Assembly: GCF_000371925.1 (NCBI RefSeq)
Contig: NZ_AQVE01000001.1
Location: 124,001 to 188,000 of the forward strand
Reading direction: 5' to 3'
Length of the DNA stretch: 64,000 nucleotides
Source: Thiolinea disciformis DSM 14473
GTDB taxonomy: Bacteria; Pseudomonadota; Gammaproteobacteria; Thiotrichales; Thiotrichaceae
Part shown: piece by piece, positions 25,791-37,229 of the stretch
Layout: every line of letters starts with the position of its first letter
Position numbering within the stretch: the first letter of the stretch is position 1
Program-made: the position numbers and the translations under genes
Notes under the pieces: generated by a model
Told to the model about the DNA's origin: nothing
Seen by the model: the letters and a program-made list of their open reading frames with translations, nothing else
Database searches by the model: none

Positions 25791-27455
25791 TTAAACGTGT
25801 CCCAATAATTTCTTATTGATTACCCACTGTTGTGCAATTGAAAGGGCATTGTTGACTACCCAATATAGCACTAAACCCGCAGGGAAGAATAAGAACATGA
25901 CCGTGAAAATGACCGGTAAAAATTGGAAAATCTTCTGTTGCATGGGATCGGCTGGAGGCGGATTCAACTTCTGCTGCAAGAACATGGTTGCACCCATAAT
26001 TAATGGCAACACATAGAAAGGATCCTTAATGGATAAATCCTTATACCACAGAATCCAAGGGGCTTGGCGCAGCTCCACACTTTCTAGCAAAACCCAGTAC
26101 AAGCCCATAAAGACAGGAATTTGAATTAAAATCGGCAAACAACCGCCCAACGGGTTAATTTTTTCCTTCTTATACAAATCCATCATTGCTTTTTGCTTGG
26201 CTTGTGGATCACTCGCAAAGCGTTCGGTGATTTCCTTTAAACGCGGTGCAACTGCTTTCATTTTGGCCATAGAACGATAGCTCGCTGCGGACGGCCAGAA
26301 GAATAATAATTTAATGAATATAGTGAGAAGTATAATCGTCCAACCCCAATTACCTACTACGCCATGAATCCACTTCATCACCGCAAAAATCGGCTTCGAT
26401 ACCACAGCGAAAATACCGTAATCCACTGTTAAATCCAAACCCTTGGCAACTTTCTCTAAATCATCCTGTAGCTTAGGACCTACCCATAATTTGCTGGTGA
26501 ATACACCCTCACCACCCGCTGCTACATTGAGTAAAGGGCCTTTTACACCTAGACGGTAGAAGACCGTGCCATTTTCATTAAACTCATTACCATAATAATA
26601 ATTTTCTTGAGTTTGATCAGGTACCCAAGCTCCAACGAAATAATGTTGAAGCATAGCAATCCAACCTCCATTAGCTTTAGCCGTACCAGCCGCCAAATCC
26701 TTAATATTGGTGTATTGCAGTTTGGTATATTTATCATCTAAATAGTAGGCGCCCCCTTCATAAGCCTGCACACCACTCGTTAAAAGATTCCGATTGGTCA
26801 CAGCAGGGCCGTGTTGAAGCTGGCTATATTGCAACGCACTCCAAGTGGTTGGAGAATTATTTTTGACTAAATGATTGACCTCAACCTCAAAGTGTCCACG
26901 TTGGAAACGATAAGCCTTGGTCACCACAACGCCATTCGACCCCGTCCATGTTAAAGGTACAATTAATTCATTTTGGCCATTTTCTAAAACATAGTCCGTT
27001 TTTTCGAACTTATATTCGGCCGTGTGACTAGGGGCTAATTGGGAAACATCCTGTCCTTGCACAGCACCATGCACCAAGCCAGACTGCGCAACATAGCCAC
27101 GGTTAGTTAAATCAAGAATCCGTACAGGCTTATCTTTTTGATCTAAACTTACTGGATAAGTAGGTAGATCAGCTGTCACCACATCGCCGCCACGGGTACT
27201 GATTTGGAGGTCCAAGACATCGGTTCTAACACGAATCAATTGACCAGCCGCAACATTCGAAGCAGTCGGCAAAGCCGTATTAGGCGATGCTGTTGTAGTG
27301 TCAGTGGCAGTGGGTACTGCACTATTCTGATTGGTGGTTTGGGTCACTTGCACTGGTGTGGGTGGTGCAGGTGCATGATCTTGTTTCCAAGTGGTCCACA
27401 TCAGAAAGCCAAGGAATAACAAGGTGATATATAGGAAAGGACGTTGAGAATCCAT
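25791..27455 (-). CDS. yidC: Membrane protein insertase YidC
   Basis: 554 residues. YidC inserts and folds inner-membrane proteins, alone or with SecYEG. Layout: N-terminal membrane helix ([19 protein letters not shown]), a Thr/Ala-rich spacer, the large periplasmic P1 domain (about 60-345), then the core of five helices with [22 protein letters not shown], the cytosolic C1 hairpin ([17 protein letters not shown]) and [20 protein letters not shown]. The conserved Arg of the hydrophilic groove falls in [12 protein letters not shown]. The C-terminal QQWVINKK is typical. It follows rnpA by 24 bases; the small gene yidD, usual between them, is absent. Confidence 0.97.
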   Translation of the reverse strand: MDSQRPFLYITLLFLGFLMWTTWKQDHAPAPPTPVQVTQTTNQNSAVPTATDTTTASPNTALPTASNVAAGQLIRVRTDVLDLQISTRGGDVVTADLPTYPVSLDQKDKPVRILDLTNRGYVAQSGLVHGAVQGQDVSQLAPSHTAEYKFEKTDYVLENGQNELIVPLTWTGSNGVVVTKAYRFQRGHFEVEVNHLVKNNSPTTWSALQYSQLQHGPAVTNRNLLTSGVQAYEGGAYYLDDKYTKLQYTNIKDLAAGTAKANGGWIAMLQHYFVGAWVPDQTQENYYYGNEFNENGTVFYRLGVKGPLLNVAAGGEGVFTSKLWVGPKLQDDLEKVAKGLDLTVDYGIFAVVSKPIFAVMKWIHGVVGNWGWTIILLTIFIKLLFFWPSAASYRSMAKMKAVAPRLKEITERFASDPQAKQKAMMDLYKKEKINPLGGCLPILIQIPVFMGLYWVLLESVELRQAPWILWYKDLSIKDPFYVLPLIMGATMFLQQKLNPPPADPMQQKIFQFLPVIFTVMFLFFPAGLVLYWVVNNALSIAQQWVINKKLLGHV

Positions 27456-27479
27456 AAAGCCTCAATCCGTTAGTCGGGT

Positions 27480-27881
27480 TTAGTCTGCTTGGCTCGGCAC
27501 AGCGGCGGGAGATAGTTTGGGATACAATCTGATCGCTTGCTGCCATAACAAATCAAGCTGGAGCAGTATAGCAGTGTTATCTAAGCCTGCCACCTCAGCT
27601 TGTGACAAGATAACAAAATCAACAGCAGGTAATTGGGAATAGTGCAGGCGAAAACTCTCCCGTGTGAGGCGTTTAACTCGATTACGATCAACCGCACGTT
27701 TTAAACTACGTTTTGATAAGGCAAAACCTAAACGTGCTCGACCCGAAGTGCTTTCACGTACTCGAACCAATAAACCAATCACAGAGATACGACGATGTAA
27801 GCCTCGTTCAAAAACCCGCTGAAACTCACTGGCGCGGGTTATTCGATAGCTGCGCGGATAGGAAAACGCCACAGCCCGCAT
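27480..27881 (-). CDS. rnpA: Ribonuclease P protein component
   Basis: 133 residues. The protein cofactor of RNase P, which matures the 5' ends of tRNAs. The RNR motif is visible as KRAVDRNRVKRLTRESFR, with ARLGFALSKR upstream and DFVILSQAEVAGLD downstream. It is nine bases from rpmH, as in almost all bacteria, and the two share the promoter upstream of rpmH. A few N-terminal residues (MRAVAFSYPRSYRI) precede the core. Confidence 0.95.
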   Translation of the reverse strand: MRAVAFSYPRSYRITRASEFQRVFERGLHRRISVIGLLVRVRESTSGRARLGFALSKRSLKRAVDRNRVKRLTRESFRLHYSQLPAVDFVILSQAEVAGLDNTAILLQLDLLWQQAIRLYPKLSPAAVPSQAD

Positions 27882-27890
27882 AAACCGCTA

Positions 27891-28025
27891 TTAAGGAATT
27901 AGGCGTTTCCGGCCTTTCGCACGGCGAGCACTTAATACTTTGCGACCATCAGCAGTAGCCATACGAGCACGAAAACCGTGAACACGAGCGCGACGCAACT
28001 TACTTGGTTGAAATGTTCTTTTCAT
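27891..28025 (-). CDS. rpmH: 50S ribosomal protein L34
   Basis: 44 residues: [18 protein letters not shown] at the N-terminus and [11 protein letters not shown] at the C-terminus, the full-length highly basic L34. ATG at 28025, TAA at 27891-27893. It heads the rpmH-rnpA-yidC-mnmE cluster, divergent from dnaA, and has a near-consensus promoter about 80 bases upstream. Confidence 0.98.
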   Translation of the reverse strand: MKRTFQPSKLRRARVHGFRARMATADGRKVLSARRAKGRKRLIP

Positions 28026-28102
28026 GGCGATCCACCAGCGATATTTAAAATTGAATAGGCTAACTAAGCAGCCGAATCCGGCAGCTCACAAAAAGGTTCA
28101 GC

Positions 28103-28131
28103 ACAATAAAAGATAAACCGACGCTTGTCAA
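28103..28131 (-). promoter_or_regulatory. rpmH promoter
   Basis: On the minus strand TTGACA (28126-28131) and TATTGT (28103-28108) are separated by exactly 17 bases, a near-perfect sigma-70 promoter about 80 bases before the rpmH start. Confidence 0.75.
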
Positions 28132-28164
28132 GCGCTTAAAAACCATAGGGTAAAGGAAGTTTGC

Positions 28165-28194
28165 TTGTGGATAACTTAGCGCACAGGCTATACT
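28165..28194 (+). promoter_or_regulatory. dnaA promoter with overlapping DnaA box
   Basis: TTGTGG (28165-28170) and TATACT (28189-28194) with 18 bases between form a plausible promoter 58 bases before dnaA. The -35 lies in a consensus DnaA box TGTGGATAA (28166-28174), so DnaA binding here would repress its own gene, as is known in other bacteria. Confidence 0.6.
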
Positions 28195-28252
28195 CAGTCC
28201 CTTCACCTCAACACAAACCAATCCTGTCATTTACTTACGGGACGCCTTTTTT

Positions 28253-29629
28253 ATGCTTTGGCAACAATGCCTGACTCAATTAGAACACGAGTTTCCTAGC
28301 CAAGAAATTGGTACTTGGCTACGCAGTTTACAAGCGGTTGAGCGTGATAATACCTTGTTTTTATTAGCGCCTAATCCTATCGTGCTCCAACATATCCACG
28401 AACATTACTTGCCCGCTATTGTCAATCATGTACGCAATTTATCAGGCGATCGTGAATTTGATGTGATGTTGCAAATTGGCTCGCGCCCATTACCACGCGC
28501 CACCATTCCTCCCGCTGAGCCGAGCCCATCGCCCACTACAGCAAACCAGCTTAGCTCGTTCACGGCGCCTGCTCCTAGCTTGTCTAGTGCAGCCAGCGAG
28601 GGTTTTGTTAATGCACTCAATTCAAAAATGACCTTTGTTAATTTCGTCGAAGGTAAATCGAATCAATTAGCACGTGCTGCAGCCTTACAAGTAGGCGAGA
28701 ATCCGGGTATTTCCTATAACCCTTTATTTATTTATGGTGGTGTTGGTTTAGGTAAAACCCACTTAATGCACGCTATCGGTAATTGTATTGTCGCTCGCAA
28801 TCCCCAAGCTCACGTTTTATATGTCTATGCGGAGCGCTTCGTTAATGACATGGTAAATGCCTTACGCTTATCACGCATTGAAGAATTTAAACAGCATTAT
28901 CGTAGCGTTGATGCCTTATTAATTGATGATATTCAATTCTTCGCCAATAAAGATCGTTCGATGGAAGAGTTTTTCCATACTTTTAATGCTTTATTGGAAG
29001 GGCAAAAACAAATTATTTTAGCCAGTGATCGTTTTCCACGTGATGTGGAGGGGATCGATGATCGTCTACGCTCGCGCTTTAATTGGGGACTAACGGTGCA
29101 AGTCGAACCCCCAGATTTAGAAACGCGTGTTGCCATTTTGCGTAAAAAAGCCGAAGACCTAGAGGTTTTATTACCGCAAGATGCCGCCTTTTTTATTGCA
29201 AAGAATTTCCGATCCAATATTCGTGATTTAGAAGGTGCTTTACAACGCGTGATGGCGAGTATGCGCTTAAGACATGCGAACGAATTAACGATGGATTTTG
29301 TGCATGATGTTTTGCGCGATCAATTAGCAAGCCAAGACAAAATGGTATCCATTGCTAATATCAAAAAGGTCGTTGCTAAACACTACAACATCCGTGTCAA
29401 TGAACTAGATGCCAAGCGCCGCACACGCTCAGTGGCGCGCCCACGCCAAGTAGCGATGGCTTTGGCCAAGGAATTAACTAATCATAGCCTGCCTGAAATC
29501 GGCAATGAATTTGGTGGGCGTGATCATACCACCGTGTTACACGCTTGTCGCAAAGTGGTAGAACTACGGGAATCAGACAGCCGTATTGAGGAAGATTACC
29601 GTATATTGATTCGTACTTTGACCAGCTAG
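28253..29629 (+). CDS. dnaA: Chromosomal replication initiator DnaA
   Basis: 458 residues. Binds DnaA boxes at oriC and opens the DNA. Domain I (residues 1-80, WQQCLTQLEHEF), a Pro/Ser/Ala-rich domain II linker (80-118), the AAA+ domain III with Walker A GGVGLGKTHLMHA and Walker B LLIDDIQFFANK, and domain IV with the DnaA signature GGRDHTTVLHACRK. First gene of the dnaA-dnaN-recF-gyrB cluster, divergent from rpmH. Start ATG at 28253; no better candidate upstream. Confidence 0.98.
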   Translation: MLWQQCLTQLEHEFPSQEIGTWLRSLQAVERDNTLFLLAPNPIVLQHIHEHYLPAIVNHVRNLSGDREFDVMLQIGSRPLPRATIPPAEPSPSPTTANQLSSFTAPAPSLSSAASEGFVNALNSKMTFVNFVEGKSNQLARAAALQVGENPGISYNPLFIYGGVGLGKTHLMHAIGNCIVARNPQAHVLYVYAERFVNDMVNALRLSRIEEFKQHYRSVDALLIDDIQFFANKDRSMEEFFHTFNALLEGQKQIILASDRFPRDVEGIDDRLRSRFNWGLTVQVEPPDLETRVAILRKKAEDLEVLLPQDAAFFIAKNFRSNIRDLEGALQRVMASMRLRHANELTMDFVHDVLRDQLASQDKMVSIANIKKVVAKHYNIRVNELDAKRRTRSVARPRQVAMALAKELTNHSLPEIGNEFGGRDHTTVLHACRKVVELRESDSRIEEDYRILIRTLTS

Positions 29630-29846
29630 GGATAACTTGTGGATAAGTCATGAAATTACCTGTGGATAAACTGTGGATGAAAACTTATCCACAACTCATC
29701 CACAGGATATACCAGTGCTTACTGACAGTCTAGTCACTGGAATGATATACTTTAAGCTACTGATAATGCTAAATTTTATCAACTTATCCACAGAAAGTAC
29801 TGCTCCTTATTATTATGATTATTAAGATATATAAAGATATAGAATT
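29630..29846. other. oriC: Probable replication origin oriC
   Basis: The 217 bases between dnaA and dnaN hold six DnaA boxes. Four match TTATCCACA exactly in either orientation: 29638-29646, 29661-29669, 29685-29693 and 29784-29792. Two have one mismatch: 29672-29680 and 29696-29704. Five of the six lie within 67 bases. An AT-rich stretch (29808-29845, about TTATTATTATGATTATTAAG and on) next to the last box is a likely unwinding element. This arrangement matches origins of Pseudomonas-type gammaproteobacteria. The upstream rpmH-dnaA gap has only one box. Confidence 0.8.
29722..29751 (+). promoter_or_regulatory. Candidate dnaN promoter inside oriC
   Basis: CTGACA (29722-29727) and TATACT (29746-29751) with 18 bases between, about 95 bases before dnaN. 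Confidence 0.5.
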
Positions 29847-30953
29847 ATGAAACTAACTCAAACCCGTGAAGCTCTACTGGAAGACTTGCAGGCTACTTTA
29901 GGTGCTATTGAAAAACGTAATACCTCTCCAATCTTGGAAAATGTATTACTCAAGATCGCGAAGCAAACTAGCTATTGGCGTGGCACCGATCTCGAACTTG
30001 AAATTGCTAGCACCTCGCCTTTGCTTGATTCAACAGATGGCGAAATTACCCTGCCCGCTCGTAAACTAGCGGATATCTGTAAAGCGCTACCTGCAGAAAG
30101 TTTGATTGCGATTGATGTACAAGAGCAACGTGCCATAGTCAGTTGTGGACGTAGTCGTTTTGAATTAGCCACTTTACCAGCTAGCGATTTTCCTGACTTG
30201 GACGATATTGGCGAAACGCATGAGCTTGTTTTGCCAGAAGCCGAACTAAAAACTTTATTGGAAAGCACTGCTTTTGCGATGGCCAATCAAGACGTGCGTT
30301 ATTACTTAAACGGCATGCTTTTGGAGTTGACATCTGATTACATTCGCACTGTCTCCACAGATGGGCATCGTTTGTCGCTTTATACTTATACACAGCTTGA
30401 TAAGCCAATAGACAAAGAAACCCAAGTTATTATTCCGCGTAAAGGTGTTTTAGAGCTCTCGCGTTTATTACGTGCTGATAGCCAAGTGCCAGTTCAAGTG
30501 CAACTAAGTCAAAATCATTTGCGCGTGCAACTTGGAAAATTACGTTTCACCACTAAATTAGTAGATGGGCGTTATCCCGATTATAAAGCTGCCGTTCCAG
30601 CGAAAGGCCAAATTCAAGTGGATGTGGATCGGAAAGCTTTTAAAGATATGCTGACCCGCGTTGCTATTTTATCCAATGAGAAATTCCGAGGCGTGCGTTT
30701 AAGTTTGCGCGATAATATTTTAGTGGTGCAATCTAATAATCCTGAGCAAGAAAGTGCGCAAGATGAATTAGATATTTTATATCAAGGCGAAGAATTTAAT
30801 ATTGGTTTCAATGTCAATTATCTATTAGATGCAGTAAATCATTTGCAACATGACACCTTACGCTTGCAATTAAATGCGCCTGAAAGTAGTGCTTTAGTCA
30901 CTGATCCACTGAATGAAGCGATTCGTAACGTTATTATGCCGATTCGTTTATAG
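29847..30953 (+). CDS. dnaN: DNA polymerase III beta subunit (sliding clamp)
   Basis: 368 residues, the standard size. Forms the dimeric ring that tethers polymerase III to DNA. Three clamp domains are recognisable: the N-terminal EALLEDLQATLGAIEKRNTSPIL, the middle segment with YYLNGMLLEL and TDGHRLSLY, and the C-terminal RVAILSNEKFRGVRLSL. The C-terminus ends NVIMPIRL, a conserved closing strand (MPMRL type). recF begins nine bases downstream. Confidence 0.98.
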   Translation: MKLTQTREALLEDLQATLGAIEKRNTSPILENVLLKIAKQTSYWRGTDLELEIASTSPLLDSTDGEITLPARKLADICKALPAESLIAIDVQEQRAIVSCGRSRFELATLPASDFPDLDDIGETHELVLPEAELKTLLESTAFAMANQDVRYYLNGMLLELTSDYIRTVSTDGHRLSLYTYTQLDKPIDKETQVIIPRKGVLELSRLLRADSQVPVQVQLSQNHLRVQLGKLRFTTKLVDGRYPDYKAAVPAKGQIQVDVDRKAFKDMLTRVAILSNEKFRGVRLSLRDNILVVQSNNPEQESAQDELDILYQGEEFNIGFNVNYLLDAVNHLQHDTLRLQLNAPESSALVTDPLNEAIRNVIMPIRL

Positions 30954-30962
30954 GTCAAACTT

Positions 30963-32066
30963 GTGTGGTTAGAAAGCTTGAGCGTGGAAAATTGTCGCGC
31001 TTTGCAACAAGTATCCTTGGACTTATCCCCACAATTTAATGTGTTTAGTGGTGATAATGGGTCAGGCAAATCAAGTTTGATTGAAGCTTTGTGTATTTTG
31101 TCGCGCGGGCGCTCGTTTCGTACCCCACGTATAGCGGAGGTGATTCGCCAGGATGCCACTGCGCTTACAATAGCGGGGCGGGTGAAAACGGATGATTTAC
31201 AAACTTATCCACTGGGTATTCACAAAACTACCCGCCAAACCCGCATTCGTATTAATCATCAGGATATTTATCAACAAGCGGAATTGAGTCGGCATTTGCC
31301 GGTAACCGTGATTCATCCTGATACGATTGATCTGGCGGGCGGTTCTCCCGTGCAACGTCGCGCTTTATTAGATTGGTTGGCCTTTTATGCTGAGCCTGAA
31401 TTTCACCGTGATTGGCGTGCGTATCAGCGTATTCTCAAGCAACGTAATAGTTGTTTACGTGAATTGAGTCAGCGTTATGCCTTGCCATATTGGACGAATG
31501 AATTGATTCAGCTTCAGCCAAAGTTTAATCGTTATCGTCAGCAGGCTTTGTTGGCTTTACAGGAATCACTAAAAAATTTGGCGGTTTTATTAGAGCCATT
31601 AGGCTGTGTACAACTGTACTTATCCACCGGTTTTCCCAGTCAGGTGGATAACGTAGATGCTGATACCTTGGAGCAATTTTTTAAAGAAAAGCAAGATATG
31701 GAATTGCGTCATGGGGTGAGTCTCTATGGGGCGCATCGTGGCGATTTAATGATTCATTTGGATGAACAAGCTGCCGCACGTACGGCATCGCGCGGACAAT
31801 TAAAAATCTTGGGGATTGCTTTATTGCTCGCACAGAGTAATGCCATTACCCAAGACATCACAAAACGCGGTATAATAGCGATCGACGATTTAGCGTCCGA
31901 ATTGGATAGCCTTAATCAGCAGCGCTTGTATCAGGTGTTGAGTCAATCTTCACAACAATTAATGATTACTGGCACTCGTCCACCACCGGATCATTTTTTA
32001 CCAAATCAAACGCGCTTGTTTCATGTGGAACATGGCCACATTAGTCTGGCGACGGCTTTGTATTGA
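30963..32066 (+). CDS. recF: DNA replication and repair protein RecF
   Basis: 367 residues. An SMC-like ATPase that loads RecA at gaps with RecO and RecR. Walker A is GDNGSGKSSLIEAL (near residue 30), and the downstream part has QRRALLDWLAFY, GAHRGDL and the Walker B/D-loop stretch IIAIDDLASELDSLNQQRL. The start is a GTG at 30963 directly before WLESLSVENCRAL; no ATG fits. Fixed place between dnaN and gyrB. Confidence 0.96.
   Translation: MWLESLSVENCRALQQVSLDLSPQFNVFSGDNGSGKSSLIEALCILSRGRSFRTPRIAEVIRQDATALTIAGRVKTDDLQTYPLGIHKTTRQTRIRINHQDIYQQAELSRHLPVTVIHPDTIDLAGGSPVQRRALLDWLAFYAEPEFHRDWRAYQRILKQRNSCLRELSQRYALPYWTNELIQLQPKFNRYRQQALLALQESLKNLAVLLEPLGCVQLYLSTGFPSQVDNVDADTLEQFFKEKQDMELRHGVSLYGAHRGDLMIHLDEQAAARTASRGQLKILGIALLLAQSNAITQDITKRGIIAIDDLASELDSLNQQRLYQVLSQSSQQLMITGTRPPPDHFLPNQTRLFHVEHGHISLATALY
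32017..32032. other. parS-like site in the recF 3' end
   Basis: TGTTTCATGTGGAACA matches TGTTNCACGTGNAACA at 13 of 14 fixed positions. Confidence 0.45.
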
Positions 32067-32073
32067 TTATTGA

Positions 32074-34497
<2,424 letters not shown>

Positions 34498-34501
34498 TTG
34501 G

Positions 34502-34517
34502 CGTTTCACGTGAAACG
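34502..34517. other. parS: parS site (ParB-binding centromere)
   Basis: CGTTTCACGTGAAACG is a perfect palindrome, part of an 18-base palindrome at 34501-34518, and matches the ParB consensus TGTTNCACGTGNAACA except for the two outermost bases. It stands in the short gap between gyrB and prlC, about 5 kb from oriC, as expected for a chromosomal parS. parA and parB are not in the window. Confidence 0.75.
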
Positions 34518-34533
34518 CGTTGAGGTGATGAAA

Positions 34534-36570
34534 ATGGATAACCCGTTATTACAAGAACAAGAGCTACCGGCGTTCAGCCAAATTCGTCCGGAGCATATCG
34601 AGCCTGCACTTGATGAAGTATTAAGTGCGAATCGTGCTTGGCTGGAAAAGCGTCTAGCCAAGGATGAAGCACCCACTTGGGAAAATTTGGTGTATCCCAT
34701 GGATGAGGGTGGTCGTCGCTTGAACCGCGCTTGGTCACCAGTGAGTCATTTGAATGCTGTGGCTAATAGCGAGGAACTGCGCGAAATTTATAATAAAAGT
34801 CTGCCACGCTTGAGTGATTATTATACCGAGCTAGGACAAAACCAAGCCTTGTATCAAGCAATTAAGCAAATGCGTGAAGCGGGAATAGGTTTAAATCAAG
34901 CGCAATTGAAAGCTTTGGATAATAGCTTATTGTCTTTTGAGCTAAGTGGTGTGGCCTTACCTGAGACTCAAAAACAACGTTATCGTGAAATTAATCAAGC
35001 GTTATCACAACTCACTTCCCGCTTTTCAGACAATGTTTTGGATGCTACCAATGGCTGGCATAAAGTCATTGAAACAGAGTCTGAATTAAAGGGTATGACT
35101 GAATCTGGTTTAGCCATGGCTAAGCAGGCGGCTGAACAACGTGATGTCAACGGCTGGGTGATTACCCTTAATTTCCCCAGCTATTTTTCGGTCATGGCTT
35201 ATGCTGATAATCGCGCGTTGCGTGAAGCGTTGTATCGCGCTTATACCACACGTGCCTCAGAACTAGGGGCTGATCCTAAATGGGATAATACGCCGGTGAT
35301 GCAAGATATTTTGCGTCTACGTCAAGAAGAGGCCGAGTTATTAGGCTATAAAAATTATGCTGAGCTTTCCTTGGCTACCAAAATGGCGACTAATACGGAG
35401 GAAGTGACGGCATTTTTGGAGAATTTGGCGGAACGTAGCAAACCCTTTGCTGAAAAAGAATTTGCTGAACTCAAACAATTTGCGCGTGAGCAATTAGGCA
35501 TCGATGACTTACAAGCATGGGATGTAACCTATGCTAGCGAGAAAATGAAACAGACTTTATTCGCTTTTACGGAAGAGGAATTGAAACCTTATTTTCCAGT
35601 CAATCGTGTTATTCAAGGTTTGTTTTCATTAGTAGAACGTTTGTTCAGTGTGAAAATTGAAAAAGACAACTCAGTCGATCTTTGGCATCCCGATGCTTCG
35701 TTTTATCGTGTGTTGAACTTAGATGGTACTCCCCGTGCCGCGTTTTATTTAGATTTGTATGCACGCCAACATAAGCGTGGTGGCGCATGGATGGATGATT
35801 TCTGCGGGCGTTTTAAGCGCGAATCAGGGCTACAATTGCCAGTGGCTTATATGACTTGTAATGGTACGCCGCCGATTGGTGAGCAACCTGCTTTGTTTAC
35901 GCATGATGAGGTCGTGACTTTATTCCATGAGTTTGGTCATGGCCTACATCATATGCTCACATTGATGGATTATCCGGATGTCGCGGGCATTCATGGGGTG
36001 GAATGGGATGCGGTCGAATTACCAAGCCAATTTATGGAAAATTGGTGTTGGGAGCGTGAAGTATTGAATATGCTGTCAGGGCATTGGCAAACCGGTGAAC
36101 CTCTGCCAGATGAGCTGTATGCCAAAATGCAAGCGGCACGCCATTTCCAAACAGCGATGGGCATGGTGCGTCAGCTGGAGTTTGCTTTATTCGATATGCG
36201 TTTGCATATGGATCCCAAAGCCAGTGAAGCAGGCCGTTTGCAGTATATTCAACAACAAGTGCGTGACCAAGTAGCTGTGGTAAAGCCCCCTGCGTTCAAT
36301 CGTATGGCGCATAGCTTTACCCATATCTTTGCAGGAGGATATGCGGCTGGTTATTACAGCTATAAATGGGCAGAAGTATTATCCGCTGATGCCTACGCGC
36401 GTTTTGAAGAAGAGGGTTTATTCAATCCCAACATTGGCACTGATTTCTTAACCCACATTCTGCAAGTGGGTGGTTCTCGCCCAGCTATGGATTCGTTTGT
36501 GGCCTTTCGTGGTCGCAAACCCGAGATTGATGCTTTATTACGCCATAGTGGTCTAGTCGAAGCTGCCTAG
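34534..36570 (+). CDS. prlC: Oligopeptidase A (M3 family)
   Basis: 678 residues, against 680 in E. coli. A cytosolic zinc peptidase that degrades signal peptides and other short peptides. The zinc motif is FHEFGHGLHHML (HEXXH), with the downstream glutamate in VEWDAVELPSQFMENW. The N-terminal segment PAFSQIRPEHIEPAL is family-typical. I chose the ATG at 34534, eight bases after GAGG; an ATG two codons upstream is too close to it, and the frame before that contains the parS site. The next gene begins five bases after the stop. Confidence 0.95.
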   Translation: MDNPLLQEQELPAFSQIRPEHIEPALDEVLSANRAWLEKRLAKDEAPTWENLVYPMDEGGRRLNRAWSPVSHLNAVANSEELREIYNKSLPRLSDYYTELGQNQALYQAIKQMREAGIGLNQAQLKALDNSLLSFELSGVALPETQKQRYREINQALSQLTSRFSDNVLDATNGWHKVIETESELKGMTESGLAMAKQAAEQRDVNGWVITLNFPSYFSVMAYADNRALREALYRAYTTRASELGADPKWDNTPVMQDILRLRQEEAELLGYKNYAELSLATKMATNTEEVTAFLENLAERSKPFAEKEFAELKQFAREQLGIDDLQAWDVTYASEKMKQTLFAFTEEELKPYFPVNRVIQGLFSLVERLFSVKIEKDNSVDLWHPDASFYRVLNLDGTPRAAFYLDLYARQHKRGGAWMDDFCGRFKRESGLQLPVAYMTCNGTPPIGEQPALFTHDEVVTLFHEFGHGLHHMLTLMDYPDVAGIHGVEWDAVELPSQFMENWCWEREVLNMLSGHWQTGEPLPDELYAKMQAARHFQTAMGMVRQLEFALFDMRLHMDPKASEAGRLQYIQQQVRDQVAVVKPPAFNRMAHSFTHIFAGGYAAGYYSYKWAEVLSADAYARFEEEGLFNPNIGTDFLTHILQVGGSRPAMDSFVAFRGRKPEIDALLRHSGLVEAA

Positions 36571-36574
36571 ACCT

Positions 36575-37081
36575 ATGAAACGATGGGGCTTAGCCTTTGC
36601 TGTGCTAATAGCTGGTTTTTTGGGGGGGGTAAGCTATCAGTTACTGCCCCAAACTGTGCGAGCCCCTATTGTGTTACCGACCCCAAAGTCCTGTCATCTT
36701 GAGCAGGACTCTTGTCAAGCGCGCGATAGTCAGGGGCATCACATTCAACTTTCTCTTGCCCCCCGGCCAGTTCCCGTTATGGAAACGGTGCAAGTTCAAG
36801 TGCAGGCCAACGGTTTTTCGACCATTAAAAGTGCAAAGCTCACTATCACTGGCCTCAATATGTTTATGGGCTATCAGTATGTTGATCTACAGCTTGAGCA
36901 AGGGACTTGGCAAGGGAACTTTACCCTGCCGATTTGTACCCAACGCCATATGCAGTGGCAAGCACAACTCGATATTCAAACCGATACACACCACTTTCGC
37001 GCATTATTTCCTTTTGATACGCATAGTTCACAAGTCGCACGTCCTTTAGCTAAATGGCTACAAGACAATGCCCCACCCTAA
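36575..37081 (+). CDS. Small exported or anchored protein of unknown function
   Basis: 168 residues. One N-terminal hydrophobic helix (LAFAVLIAGFLGGVSYQLLP), then a soluble region with two cysteines close together (SCHLEQDSCQAR) and an all-beta pattern in which IKSAKLTITGLNMFMGY and the polar FTLPICTQRHMQWQAQL stand out. This resembles the small immunoglobulin-like YtkA/FixH-type domains, but I cannot confirm the family. Probably periplasmic, held by the N-terminal helix. It begins five bases after prlC and so is likely co-transcribed with it. Confidence 0.7.
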   Translation: MKRWGLAFAVLIAGFLGGVSYQLLPQTVRAPIVLPTPKSCHLEQDSCQARDSQGHHIQLSLAPRPVPVMETVQVQVQANGFSTIKSAKLTITGLNMFMGYQYVDLQLEQGTWQGNFTLPICTQRHMQWQAQLDIQTDTHHFRALFPFDTHSSQVARPLAKWLQDNAPP

Positions 37082-37229
37082 CTCGAGTTTAGCTGAATCG
37101 CAACTTAGCCGTTTTTAAGGTTTACACCGCCAAGCGTAAAAGCATCATTTCCTATCGGGTATTGATTGAGGTTTAACGTGGTTAGCCGTTTGATAGCCAG
37201 ACCAACACAAACCCTACAAAGTCACGATA

